Part shown: piece by piece, positions 28,266 to 36,082 of the stretch | Numbering within the stretch: the stretch's first letter is position 1 | Layout: each line of letters starts with the position of its first letter | Source: Clostridiaceae bacterium | GTDB taxonomy: Bacteria > Bacillota_I > Bacilli_A > Erysipelotrichales > Coprobacillaceae | Direction of reading: 5' to 3' | Assembly (NCBI GenBank): GCA_902363625.1 | Contig: CABJAS010000006.1 | Location: forward strand, 199,455 to 263,454 | DNA length: 64,000 bases | Notes under the pieces: generated by a model | Told to the model about the DNA's origin: nothing | What the model saw: the letters and a program-made list of their open reading frames with translations, nothing else | Database searches by the model: none | Position numbers and translations under genes: made by a program

Positions 28266-28330
28266 CCTCCTTTAGTTAAAACCTAACCTATGGGAGGTAT
28301 TGCATCAGATTTAGAGTACGCAAACCTCCC
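28266..28330 (-). promoter_or_regulatory. Structured leader with anti-Shine-Dalgarno option
   Basis: On the minus strand GGGAGGTTTGC (from 28330) pairs with GCAATACCTCCC (to 28292) as a long helix with one bulge. The same ACCTCCC can instead pair with the Shine-Dalgarno GGAGG at 28266-28270. Two mutually exclusive pairings of this kind are the layout of a translational switch. It matches no riboswitch class I know. Confidence 0.45.
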
Positions 28331-28447
28331 GGTCTGCTACAATATCCTGTGTACTTACATTAAACATCAAGCAATAATTCCTTTCTTATAACGTTATGCA
28401 TTTATTATAAGCATTCTTATTAAGGAAGTAAAGCCGTTTATCCATAT

Positions 28448-28478
28448 AAAAAAATAGTCTTCTAATGAGGACTATTTT
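28448..28478 (-). terminator. Terminator after pilin gene
   Basis: AAATAGTC...GACTATTT, eight pairs, followed on the minus strand by TTTTTTT, directly after the stop of the pilin-like gene. Confidence 0.75.
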
Positions 28479-28480
28479 CG

Positions 28481-29011
28481 TTAAGTAAAGTTTTCATAAT
28501 AGTAAATATTCAGATTACTATAATCTTCTTCTGTAATGATCTCTGCTTTTTGATTTGGAACAACCGCCACATACTTGAATTTATTTCCATCCTTCAACTT
28601 GAATCCATAAACTAAGACCGGACATAAGGTTTCTTCCGGTTCACATGAACGTCCGTCACTATACCGTTTTTCATATCCCACCGTATAATCCACTAAATTC
28701 TCATCTCCTGATAATTGAATTAACTTTTCAGGGGGAATTGCTGTTTTCAAACTAATACGATGGTTAATCGGTACATCAGGACGAATTGGATCAGTAAGTT
28801 TTAGACTATCATCTAATCTGCCTTTTTCAATCTCTATGGTTAATGCTACATAGTCTGATCTTGCCATAGATATAAACTTCTGATCATTTGCATCTTCAAT
28901 ATATCCGGTTACTACAGGGATCGTTAATGCAGATAATATGGCAATGATAACCAATACCACGACTAATTCAATAAGAGTAAACCCTGACTTATCCTTTATT
29001 CTTTTTTTCAT
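28481..29011 (-). CDS. Lone type IV pilin-like / pseudopilin protein
   Basis: 176 residues. Short charged leader MKKRIKDKSG is cut before FTLIELVVVLVIIAILSAL, the canonical class III prepilin signal with Glu at mature position 5. The C-terminal globular domain (about 45-176) has two cysteines close together (CEPEETLC), which may form a disulphide. No other pilus gene (prepilin peptidase, ATPase, platform) lies in the window, so it must rely on machinery elsewhere, e.g. competence or type IV pilus genes. Start ATG 29011; no strong ribosome binding site stands out. Confidence 0.85.
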   Translation of the reverse strand: MKKRIKDKSGFTLIELVVVLVIIAILSALTIPVVTGYIEDANDQKFISMARSDYVALTIEIEKGRLDDSLKLTDPIRPDVPINHRISLKTAIPPEKLIQLSGDENLVDYTVGYEKRYSDGRSCEPEETLCPVLVYGFKLKDGNKFKYVAVVPNQKAEIITEEDYSNLNIYYYENFT

Positions 29012-29100
29012 TTCGCACCAAGCTTTCTATTTTATTTATATTGTATAAATCGACATTTTTCTATCTATATTATACACAGATAAAATAAAATATGAAATCT

Positions 29101-29244
29101 TTACTTCTTATGCTGGCATTGTTTTGCTTTACTGCATCCTGAACAGTCACTGCAGCCATGTCCGCTGCGATGATCTTTTATCATCTTATAAATACATATA
29201 GCGACCGCAATAGCCAACAGTGAAGCAACTATAAAGGTTGACAT
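29101..29244 (-). CDS. FeoB-associated Cys-rich membrane protein (orphan)
   Basis: 47 residues: one transmembrane helix (MSTFIVASLLAIAVAICIY, residues 1-19), then a basic stretch and a Cys cluster C-x2-C-x2-C-x5-C (HGCSDCSGCSKAKQC). This is the architecture of the small protein usually encoded right after feoB in ferrous-iron uptake operons. No feoA or feoB is present here; the neighbour upstream is a DtxR-family regulator, separated by a terminator and a separate promoter. Ribosome binding site AGGGAAG precedes the ATG. Too small for many gene finders. Confidence 0.8.
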   Translation of the reverse strand: MSTFIVASLLAIAVAICIYKMIKDHRSGHGCSDCSGCSKAKQCQHKK

Positions 29245-29278
29245 TTTCTTCACTTCCCTATTTATCTAAGATAAACGA

Positions 29279-29308
29279 ATGGTACCATTGCACAATAAGT
29301 CTTGTCAA
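29279..29308 (-). promoter_or_regulatory. Promoter with palindrome for the Feo-associated gene
   Basis: TTGACA (29303-29308), 18-bp spacer, TACCAT (29279-29284). A perfect 12-bp palindrome AATGGTACCATT (29278-29289) covers the -10 box and is a candidate operator. Confidence 0.6.
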
Positions 29309-29316
29309 TTAAGACG

Positions 29317-29344
29317 CAAAAAAAGAAATGATCCTCTCATTTCT
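29317..29344 (-). terminator. Terminator after DtxR-family gene
   Basis: AGAAATGA...TCATTTCT stem overlapping the stop codon, followed on the minus strand by TTTTTTT. Confidence 0.75.
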
Positions 29345-29702
29345 CCTTAAAATGTGCCTTTAAGCAAGCAAAGGTTTTAGGGCTCAAGGTATGTTCGATT
29401 TTGCAGGCGTCCATAGCCGCTGTCTCTTCATCTACCCCTAAACGCATTAGCATCGCCATTAACAGCTGATGCTTTTCATAGATATCCTCAGCAATCTGAC
29501 GTCCTTCCTGTGTTAATTCTATCTTTCCATCGATCACATCGACATACCCTTGTTCTCTTAATACAGAGACAGCACGACTGACACTTGGCTTAGAAAAATG
29601 ACGCGCTTTCGCTATATCAATAGCTCGTACACTTCCTTTATTATTTTTTATAACGAGGATCGTTTCTAAATAATCCTCACCGGATTCATGTATTTCTATC
29701 AC
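29337..29702 (-). CDS. DtxR/MntR-family metal-dependent repressor
   Basis: 121 residues from GTG 29702, which has GGGGGGAAG upstream and gives the family's usual start IHESGEDYLETIL; the frame is open a few codons further. Winged HTH at about residues 20-62 (AIDIAKARHFSKPSVSRAVS), then the dimerisation/metal domain. Metal ligands can be read: Asp10 and Glu13 (as in MntR Asp8/Glu11), a His in YEKHQLL, and C-x2-E-H in DACKIEHTLS. The Cys is the residue found in iron-type DtxR/IdeR, whereas Mn-type MntR has Glu. There is no SH3-like third domain. Probable regulator of the GTTAG-N6-CTAAC sites in this window. Confidence 0.85.
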   Translation of the reverse strand: MIEIHESGEDYLETILVIKNNKGSVRAIDIAKARHFSKPSVSRAVSVLREQGYVDVIDGKIELTQEGRQIAEDIYEKHQLLMAMLMRLGVDEETAAMDACKIEHTLSPKTFACLKAHFKEK

Positions 29703-29874
29703 ATATCTTCCCCCCACATCAACTTTAAATATTATAGCATAATTCCGTAATTTAAAGCGGTTATTATCATATTTTTGAAATGAGGTATAGATAATTCCTA
29801 TAATCAGTGATATTTAGAATGAATTATATCATAACAAGGAATCATGCTATGATGGTAAAAAGGGGGAATAAGTG

Positions 29875-30978
29875 ATGGATAAAGCACCATTTAAATATGA
29901 CATTGTAGGGAGTTTTTTAAGACCGGAGCGTTTGAAAAAGGCTCGTGAAGATTATTTTAACCATTCGATTACAAAAGAAGAATTGACGGTTATCGAAAAT
30001 GAGGAAATAAAAAAACTGATTGATAAACAAAAAAGTCTAGGATTAAAAGCAGTTACCGATGGAGAATTCCGTCGACGTTGGTGGCATTTAGATTTCATAC
30101 AGGCATTAAACGGCATTAGTGTGTATGATAAAGTCACTACCGGTTTTCAGGGAAAAGAAATGAAAGTACAGGGAAGCTATATCAGCAGTCCTATTTCTTT
30201 TAATGAAAAGCATCCATTTTTAGAACATTTCCGTCTTACTCAGGAAATTGCCGGAGATACGCTAGTTAAACAGACGATACCGGGACCTAATATGATTTAT
30301 TTAGATTCCTTAATTCTTTCACCACAGTATAAAGAAAATCCAGTTTATTCAGATTTAGCGGATTTTAGAAAAGATCTTATTGAAACTTATCAGAAAGCTA
30401 TTTCAGCATTTTATGAGGCAGGATGCCGTTATCTCCAATTAGATGATACATCATGGGGTGCGCTTTTTTCTTCTGCTTTTAGAGAAAAAATTGAAGCCTG
30501 TGGCTATCAGCCGGATCAGTTAATTAACGAATTTGGGGATATCACGGAAGCAGCTTTAAGAGTAAAACCAAAGGATATGGTGATCACTTTCCATATCTGT
30601 AAAGGAAATTTCCAGTCCTCATGGCTTTATGAAGGATTTTACGATGTTATTGCCAAACGATTATTTTCTATTGATGCCTTTGATGGTTTTTTCTTGGAGT
30701 ATGATGATGAACGTTCAGGAGATTTCAGTCCATTAAAATACATTCATAATCAAAAAGTAGTATTAGGCTTAATTACTACTAAAACCGCAGATTTAGAAGA
30801 TAAAGAAGTAATCAAGCAAAGAATTATAGAAGCCAGTCAATATGTTCCATTAGAACAGCTATGCCTGTCTCCGCAATGCGGTTTTGCTTCTACGCAGGAA
30901 GGAAACCATATCACTCAGCAGCAGCAATGGGCTAAACTTGAACATGTTGTTGCGATTGCAAATGAAGTATTTAAATAA
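29875..30978 (+). CDS. MetE C-terminal-like methyltransferase (YxjG/YxjH type)
   Basis: 367 residues from ATG 29875 (AGGGGG ribosome binding site; a GTG one codon before is also open). It resembles the catalytic barrel of cobalamin-independent methionine synthase: IVGSFLRPERLKKAR at the start, TDGEFRRRWWHLDF, ending with LCLSPQCGFASTQ, where the Cys is the zinc ligand; further ligands are likely in TFHICKGNF and a Glu near FLEYDDE. Stand-alone proteins of this size (YxjG/YxjH) are linked to methionine recycling, with an undetermined methyl donor. Transcribed alone; terminator follows. Confidence 0.85.
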   Translation: MDKAPFKYDIVGSFLRPERLKKAREDYFNHSITKEELTVIENEEIKKLIDKQKSLGLKAVTDGEFRRRWWHLDFIQALNGISVYDKVTTGFQGKEMKVQGSYISSPISFNEKHPFLEHFRLTQEIAGDTLVKQTIPGPNMIYLDSLILSPQYKENPVYSDLADFRKDLIETYQKAISAFYEAGCRYLQLDDTSWGALFSSAFREKIEACGYQPDQLINEFGDITEAALRVKPKDMVITFHICKGNFQSSWLYEGFYDVIAKRLFSIDAFDGFFLEYDDERSGDFSPLKYIHNQKVVLGLITTKTADLEDKEVIKQRIIEASQYVPLEQLCLSPQCGFASTQEGNHITQQQQWAKLEHVVAIANEVFK

Positions 30979-31001
30979 AAGTCGGCGTAACCCGACTTTT
31001 T
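30977..31001 (+). terminator. Terminator after MetE-like gene
   Basis: AAGTCGG...CCGACTT with TTTTT; overlaps the stop region of the gene. Confidence 0.75.
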
Positions 31002-31030
31002 GCTTTGTCTATCAAAACTGTCCTACAACA

Positions 31031-31052
31031 AAAAATGGATCCTAAGATCCAT
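31031..31052 (-). terminator. Terminator after second HAD gene
   Basis: ATGGATC-CTAA-GATCCAT stem, followed on the minus strand by TTTTTT just after the gene's stop. Confidence 0.7.
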
Positions 31053-31053
31053 C

Positions 31054-31851
31054 TTATAAAAATAATTCTTCCAGTTTACAAGCGACACCATCCTGATCTA
31101 CCGGCAGACAGACTTCATCTGCATGCTCTTTAACGTGTTCGGGCGCATTGCCCATTGCTATACCGTGTCCCACAGTCTGAAGCATTTCAATATCATTCGG
31201 TCCGTCTCCAAAGGCATAGCTGTCTTGAACATCAATATTCAGCTTCTCCAAGACTTTTAATATCCCCGTGGCTTTTGATGTATTCTTAGAATAGAGTTCA
31301 AAAGTAAACGGGGGATTTCCCATCATTGCAAAATCGTCTCCTTCCAAGCTGCGGCAAAAAGCAATATTTTCTTCACCGACCGGAAGCATCTCTAATTTCA
31401 CAATGTCATCTAACAGCTGATGAGGAGTAAAATCCTCTGTTTTTATATAATCATAATTAACACTGCAGCGATCATAGAATGCTTTCATCAGTTTATTCTC
31501 TTTATTCATATAAGAATATTCTTTCGTCTGCATAATATATTCAATCTTGCGTGTTTCAAAATCATTAATTAACGTTTCTATTAATTGTTTTTTCATTGGC
31601 GCATGATAAAGCAAATGATCATGGTATAAAACCACTGCACCATTGGACAATACGTAACCATCAAAGCCGAAATCCACAATATCTTTATCTAAAAAGGCAT
31701 AGGGCCTTCCTGTAGCAATAAAGATTAAATGCCCTTTTTCCTGTACTTTCTTTAATACTTCCTGTGTTTTTTTACTAATGGCAGGCGCATCGTTCTCGTT
31801 TTCACGATACAACAATGTGCCATCCATATCAAAAAATATGACCTTTTTCAT
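31054..31851 (-). CDS. Cof-type HAD-IIB phosphatase
   Basis: 265 residues. Motif I FFDMDGTLL (residues 6-14), motif II IATGRPY, cap domain in the middle, motif IV AFGDGPNDIEML near residue 215. Same family as the protein at 16573 but only distantly similar. Cytosolic sugar-phosphate or nucleotide-related phosphatase; exact substrate unknown. It stands between convergent MetE-like and an orphan response-regulator gene. Confidence 0.87.
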   Translation of the reverse strand: MKKVIFFDMDGTLLYRENENDAPAISKKTQEVLKKVQEKGHLIFIATGRPYAFLDKDIVDFGFDGYVLSNGAVVLYHDHLLYHAPMKKQLIETLINDFETRKIEYIMQTKEYSYMNKENKLMKAFYDRCSVNYDYIKTEDFTPHQLLDDIVKLEMLPVGEENIAFCRSLEGDDFAMMGNPPFTFELYSKNTSKATGILKVLEKLNIDVQDSYAFGDGPNDIEMLQTVGHGIAMGNAPEHVKEHADEVCLPVDQDGVACKLEELFL

Positions 31852-31911
31852 TTTTTCACCTCACCCCATTATAGCAAAGCTCTTTAATAGGATGTATTAT
31901 TTTGAGAATAA

Positions 31912-31938
31912 GAAAAACTTTTCGCTAAGCAAAAAGTT
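31912..31938 (-). terminator. Terminator after orphan regulator
   Basis: AACTTTT...AAAAGTT stem with TTTTTC on the minus strand; overlaps the stop codon. Confidence 0.6.
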
Positions 31939-32602
31939 AATCTACGACCATCTTATATCCTGTCTGCCAAATATCAGTAATATATTTTTCATCAGGATGT
32001 GCAGAGGCTAATTTCTTTTCAATTGTACTGATTAATCCTTGTATATAATCAATGGTGATTGCTGCATTTTCACTAAACAGCATTTCTTTCATCTTTTCTG
32101 CAGTGAATGAGCGATAAGGATGTGCCATCAAAAGATCTAAGATCAAAAGTTCTTTATCATTGATTAAGACTTCTTTATTGCCTACCATTAGCTTAGAGGT
32201 ACTGACATTTAATTCTAAATCTTTAAAATGCAGGATCTCTTGTTTGGTTGGTTCATAATCCTTAATCAGCTGATGAGCAATGTTGAGCATTTGTCCATAA
32301 TTGATCTGTCCATACATCAGCTTATCGACATGCTGCTGTTCAAATTCTTTTACGCGTTCACCCTCTGTAACGTCATAAACGATCACCGGCAAACGATAAT
32401 CCTTAAAATAAGTGATTAGGTTTGGGTGCTTTAAATATTGAAAACTCGCTAAAACGATATTAAAAGTGTTCTTTTTAAGTGCAGTTTCGATATATTGTTC
32501 AGTTGTGCAATACAATTCAACGTCACTTGTTTTAAAATACTCTTTCATCGTGTCTCTTGTATATTGATTATCTTCGATAACTAACCATAATTGTTTTGCC
32601 AT
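31937..32602 (-). CDS. Orphan OmpR-type regulator with degenerate receiver domain
   Basis: 221 residues from ATG 32602 (GGAGGG ribosome binding site 7 nt upstream). Residues 1-115 look like a receiver fold (LWLVIEDNQYTRDTMKEYF), but the site of the phosphorylated Asp reads NIVLASFQYLKHPN: the Asp is missing and Ser/Phe stand there. Residues 125-221 are a winged HTH of the Trans_reg_C type (VLINDKELLILDLLMAHPY... YITDIWQTGYKMV). No histidine kinase adjoins. It is probably phosphorylation-independent, like other atypical response regulators. It lies upstream of the HAD gene and downstream of a GH1 gene on the same strand. Confidence 0.8.
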   Translation of the reverse strand: MAKQLWLVIEDNQYTRDTMKEYFKTSDVELYCTTEQYIETALKKNTFNIVLASFQYLKHPNLITYFKDYRLPVIVYDVTEGERVKEFEQQHVDKLMYGQINYGQMLNIAHQLIKDYEPTKQEILHFKDLELNVSTSKLMVGNKEVLINDKELLILDLLMAHPYRSFTAEKMKEMLFSENAAITIDYIQGLISTIEKKLASAHPDEKYITDIWQTGYKMVVD

Positions 32603-32658
32603 GACTTTTCCCTCCACGCCTATTATAGACCTATAAGAGGGAAAAATGAATATTAAAA

Positions 32659-34101
32659 TTACAATATTTCGCCATTGCTTCCAATCACTTTTTGATACCA
32701 GTAGAAAGAATCTTTGCGATAGCGCTTAAGATCTTTAAGATCATGTTCATCACGGTTTACATAAATAAATCCATAGCGTTTTGCCATTCCCTGATGGGTA
32801 GAAATTAAATCAATCGCAGACCATGGGCAAAAACCAATTAGATTGACTCCGTCGTTGATCGCTAAACGGCATTGAGCAATGTGATTTTTTAAGTATTCAA
32901 TGCGGTATGGATCATGGATACTTCCATCTTCTTCTAATTTATCATAAGCTCCTAATCCATTTTCCGTGATAATGATAGGCAGGTCATAGCGATAAGCTAA
33001 TCTTCTTAATGCATTACGCAGTCCCACAGCATCTATTTCCCAGCCAAATTCTGAACGTACTAAATGTGGATTTGCATAGCCCTTGGCTACTCCTTGAATA
33101 TTATAAGAAGTCATATCGTCAGCTCCGCCATTTTGACTGATTGCCATGCCGACACTTTCATCCTCTAAACGAGAATATCCAACAGTTGCAGACATGTAGT
33201 AATTGAGTGTCAGCCAATTTGCATTGTGAGCAGCGATAATTTCCATATCTCCCGGCTGAACATCCGGCAAAGCATCACGGTCTTCTAAGAAGCGCCATAC
33301 CAAGGGATGATATTTTCCTTTGCAGGCAACATCTAAATAAAGATAGACTCTAAACGCATCATTATTATCTACAGCAAGCTGGTCTTCCGGGCGTGAACTG
33401 TTTGCATACCCCGGTTCATAGTGAACTGTTGGACCAATCAGCGCATCCGGCCACATTTCCTGACAAATGCCAATTACCTTTGATTCTGCAACCAATTTGA
33501 TATGTGCTATATTAATTCCTGCTTTTAAGGCATTTTGATCGTCAATCCCAGCTGTTTTATCTCCAAATGAACTATTCAGCATATCAAAGAAAAAGCTATT
33601 GTATTCATTATTGACTGTCCAATGCTTTACACGATCACCAAATTCTTTAAAACAAACTGTACAGTATTCAGCAAAGTCATCGATCACTTCTCTTGAACGC
33701 CATCCGCCATAGCGTTCTTCTAAGCAGTTCGGAATATCAAAGTGATGCAATGTCACAATAGGGGTAATTCCGTTTTTTAAGCATTCATCGATCACATCAT
33801 TATAATGCTTTACCCCTAGGGCATTCACGATTCCATCACCATTAGGGATTATTCTTGTCCAAGCAATAGAAAAACGATAAGCCTTAAATCCCATTTCTTT
33901 CATTAATGCGATATCTTCTTTATAACGATGGTAATGATCACTGGTCGTTGAGAAGTCCGCAATATTATCAGGTACTGGTCTTAGCTCCCTTTCACATTTA
34001 GATTTTCCATCCTCATCATAAGCCCCTTCGCATTGAAAAGCACTTGTACTTGCTCCCCAAAGGAATCCTTCAGGGAAAGAGATTAGTTTTTTATATTCCA
34101 T
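32659..34101 (-). CDS. GH1 6-phospho-beta-glucosidase (second)
   Basis: 480 residues. N-terminal signature [19 protein letters not shown]; acid/base Glu in HWTVNNEYNSF near residue 180 (the usual TFNE is VNNE here); nucleophile Glu in PIIITENGLGAYD near residue 380; C-terminal [12 protein letters not shown] with the phosphate-binding Lys/Tyr. It is a paralogue of the protein at 22241, moderately similar. It follows a GH3 gene and a PTS EIIC gene on the same strand, so cellobiose- or N-acetyl-type phosphoglucosides are plausible substrates. Starts at ATG 34101 after GGAGCTG. Confidence 0.9.
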   Translation of the reverse strand: MEYKKLISFPEGFLWGASTSAFQCEGAYDEDGKSKCERELRPVPDNIADFSTTSDHYHRYKEDIALMKEMGFKAYRFSIAWTRIIPNGDGIVNALGVKHYNDVIDECLKNGITPIVTLHHFDIPNCLEERYGGWRSREVIDDFAEYCTVCFKEFGDRVKHWTVNNEYNSFFFDMLNSSFGDKTAGIDDQNALKAGINIAHIKLVAESKVIGICQEMWPDALIGPTVHYEPGYANSSRPEDQLAVDNNDAFRVYLYLDVACKGKYHPLVWRFLEDRDALPDVQPGDMEIIAAHNANWLTLNYYMSATVGYSRLEDESVGMAISQNGGADDMTSYNIQGVAKGYANPHLVRSEFGWEIDAVGLRNALRRLAYRYDLPIIITENGLGAYDKLEEDGSIHDPYRIEYLKNHIAQCRLAINDGVNLIGFCPWSAIDLISTHQGMAKRYGFIYVNRDEHDLKDLKRYRKDSFYWYQKVIGSNGEIL

Positions 34102-34164
34102 AATTTCAGCTCCTTTACTCTATTAGTATACCGATTTTCTATTTTTTCTTAGCTTTTTTTCAAC

Positions 34165-34190
34165 AAAAGAAACACCGGAATAACCGGTGC
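34165..34190 (-). terminator. Terminator after GH3 gene
   Basis: CACCGG...CCGGTG stem; T-rich tail TTTCTTTTG on the minus strand. Overlaps the stop region of the GH3 gene. Confidence 0.55.
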
Positions 34191-35956
34191 TACAATAAAC
34201 CTAAATTATGCTTCCAGCGTAAGATTCTTTCTACAGAAGTATTGATTTGTTCCATGCTGATCGTTCCATCTTGAACAGCTTTTTCTACGGCTTCAATCTG
34301 TTGTGGAGCATCACTGGTCAAAAGCATGTCATTGCCGGCTAGAATAGCCATAACAGCAATGTTTTCACTATCTGCATATTCAGCAACGCCATCCATTGCC
34401 AAATCATCTGTGATAATCACCTTATCAAACCCCAGATCATTTCTTAATATTGAATGAACCTCTAAAGAAAGGGATGCCGGATGAACACTGTCCATTGAGG
34501 TGACGATATTATGGTTAACTAAGATACATTCAGCTCCGTTTTCTATACCGGCAAGAAACGGCAGAAAATCACTGCTTGTAAAGGTGTCATAGCTTCTTTC
34601 ATCATAGCAAATGTTTGTATGAGTATCCCCATTATTGCCATAGCCCGGGAAATGTTTCAAGACACTGCCCATTCGATCCTGCTTCATACGCCATACAACC
34701 TGTCCTACATAATCAGCATCCTCGCTGGCACTCTTGCCAAAACTGCGGTCATAAATAAAATCATTGGGATTTGTAGAGACATCTGCAACCGGTGCAAAGT
34801 TGACATTGATGCCAAATCCTTGCAGAAAACGAGATTTCTCATCGACATCTTGAAGAATTGCCTGCATTCCTCCTTGATTAAAAAGTGCTTGCGGTGACAA
34901 AAACGGAGTATCACGGAAATAACGGCTCACACGGTTAACAGTTCCTCCCTCTTCATCTGTTCCAATAAGCAAAGGAATCTTGCTTGCTAACTGATAGGAA
35001 GTAATATTCTGTGTTACTTCTTCTGCTGTCTTATTTTCAAAGTCCCGTCCAAAAAGAATATAGCCCCCGATCTGATATTCTTCAACAAAGGCTGTTTGAT
35101 CTTCTTTGGGACAGCGTGCCATAAACATCTGTCCGATCTTCTCTTGGGCGCTCATCTGATTCATCAAGGCAATAATCGGATCAAGATACCCCAAATCCAC
35201 TTTGGTTACATCAATAAATTGGATAGCCACATCTTGCACACCCTCATGAGTAGCATTGATTTTTCCATGATAGGTTACTTTAGCGTCATATCCTGCAATC
35301 ACATTATCCCCTCGTACGTTCATGCGGCTAAATAAATATTCACTGCCGTCACCCGCTCTGATTGCGATAAAATCCTCAGTCGCCTCCATAATCGTTCCCT
35401 CATAATAACGATCGATTTCTTTTATTTCCATAGAGACTAGGATAACGTTTTGTAGTTGCTGATCCGGATTTAAGGTCCCTCGATAGGTCACAGTAATTTG
35501 GTTTTCGGCAATAAGCTGTCCGCCGCTGATTTTATCTTCTGCTGTTTTAAAACCATAAGTTCCCTCTTCACTAGATAAGAAGACAACATCTTCATCTTCT
35601 GACTCAATAATACCTTGAATCGTATGAGTAGGTAATATAATCGTTGCTTTTATCAGCCTTGCCTTTTGTACAGTATCCTTGTTTTCTTTTAAATGTCCTT
35701 TGTAGGTCAATTCAATATCGCCATTGACCTCAACCGGATCTCCTTCAAATACTGTCTTTTCCCGATTAAATATATAAATATGCTGATCGTCATTTATTAT
35801 TGTTACGGTTTGTTCACTAACGGCTTTGATTGTTCCGTGCATAGTCTTTTCCTTATTTAAAATAGGAATCATAATTGCAACTATAGTCGTAATAATGATT
35901 AGCAGAAGAAATAAGACTCTTATTATTTTATTGTTTTTACGTGCATGTTTTTTCAT
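34190..35956 (-). CDS. Membrane-anchored GH3 glycosidase (NagZ-like) with three N-terminal repeats
   Basis: 588 residues from ATG 35956 (AGGGG at 7 nt; an ATG five codons earlier is less well placed). A signal anchor lies at about residues 8-31 (IIRVLFLLLIIITTIVAIMI). Residues about 38-255 form three tandem repeats of ~70 residues, each beginning HGTI/QGII/YEGTI and each ending TYKG, TYRG or TYHG plus ~20 residues. The GH3 domain follows (about 260-588): LIGTDEEGG, KHFPGYGNNGDTHTN (general acid/base His) and nucleophile Asp in IITDDLAMDGV, all of the beta-N-acetylhexosaminidase type. It should act outside the membrane on wall-derived or host GlcNAc glycans. The repeat module is not one I can name. 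Confidence 0.85.
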   Translation of the reverse strand: MKKHARKNNKIIRVLFLLLIIITTIVAIMIPILNKEKTMHGTIKAVSEQTVTIINDDQHIYIFNREKTVFEGDPVEVNGDIELTYKGHLKENKDTVQKARLIKATIILPTHTIQGIIESEDEDVVFLSSEEGTYGFKTAEDKISGGQLIAENQITVTYRGTLNPDQQLQNVILVSMEIKEIDRYYEGTIMEATEDFIAIRAGDGSEYLFSRMNVRGDNVIAGYDAKVTYHGKINATHEGVQDVAIQFIDVTKVDLGYLDPIIALMNQMSAQEKIGQMFMARCPKEDQTAFVEEYQIGGYILFGRDFENKTAEEVTQNITSYQLASKIPLLIGTDEEGGTVNRVSRYFRDTPFLSPQALFNQGGMQAILQDVDEKSRFLQGFGINVNFAPVADVSTNPNDFIYDRSFGKSASEDADYVGQVVWRMKQDRMGSVLKHFPGYGNNGDTHTNICYDERSYDTFTSSDFLPFLAGIENGAECILVNHNIVTSMDSVHPASLSLEVHSILRNDLGFDKVIITDDLAMDGVAEYADSENIAVMAILAGNDMLLTSDAPQQIEAVEKAVQDGTISMEQINTSVERILRWKHNLGLL

Positions 35957-36036
35957 TGGTATCCCCTTCATTTTTATTCTAACATAGAATAAATGCGATC
36001 CTTTGTATTATTTAGTAAATAGTAGTTGATGCATGT

Positions 36037-36065
36037 AAAAAATCTCCCAATGCACTTGGGAGATC
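36037..36065 (-). terminator. Terminator after PTS EIIC
   Basis: ATCTCCCAA...TTGGGAGAT, nine pairs, then TTTTTT on the minus strand. Confidence 0.8.
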
Positions 36066-36082
36066 ATGACGATAGCTTTTAA

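Noticed and set aside
28272..28292. A DtxR-like half-dyad (TTAGTTAAAACCTAACCTA) just upstream of the RNHCP start
   Set aside because: Spacing (N7) and arms differ from the four good sites, and it overlaps the Shine-Dalgarno region rather than a promoter; too weak to call.
28281..28335. A tRNA-like look of the RNHCP leader (7-base acceptor-like helix)
   Set aside because: There are no D-, anticodon or T-arms; only a hairpin of 24-nt loop length, so it is not a tRNA or tRNA remnant.
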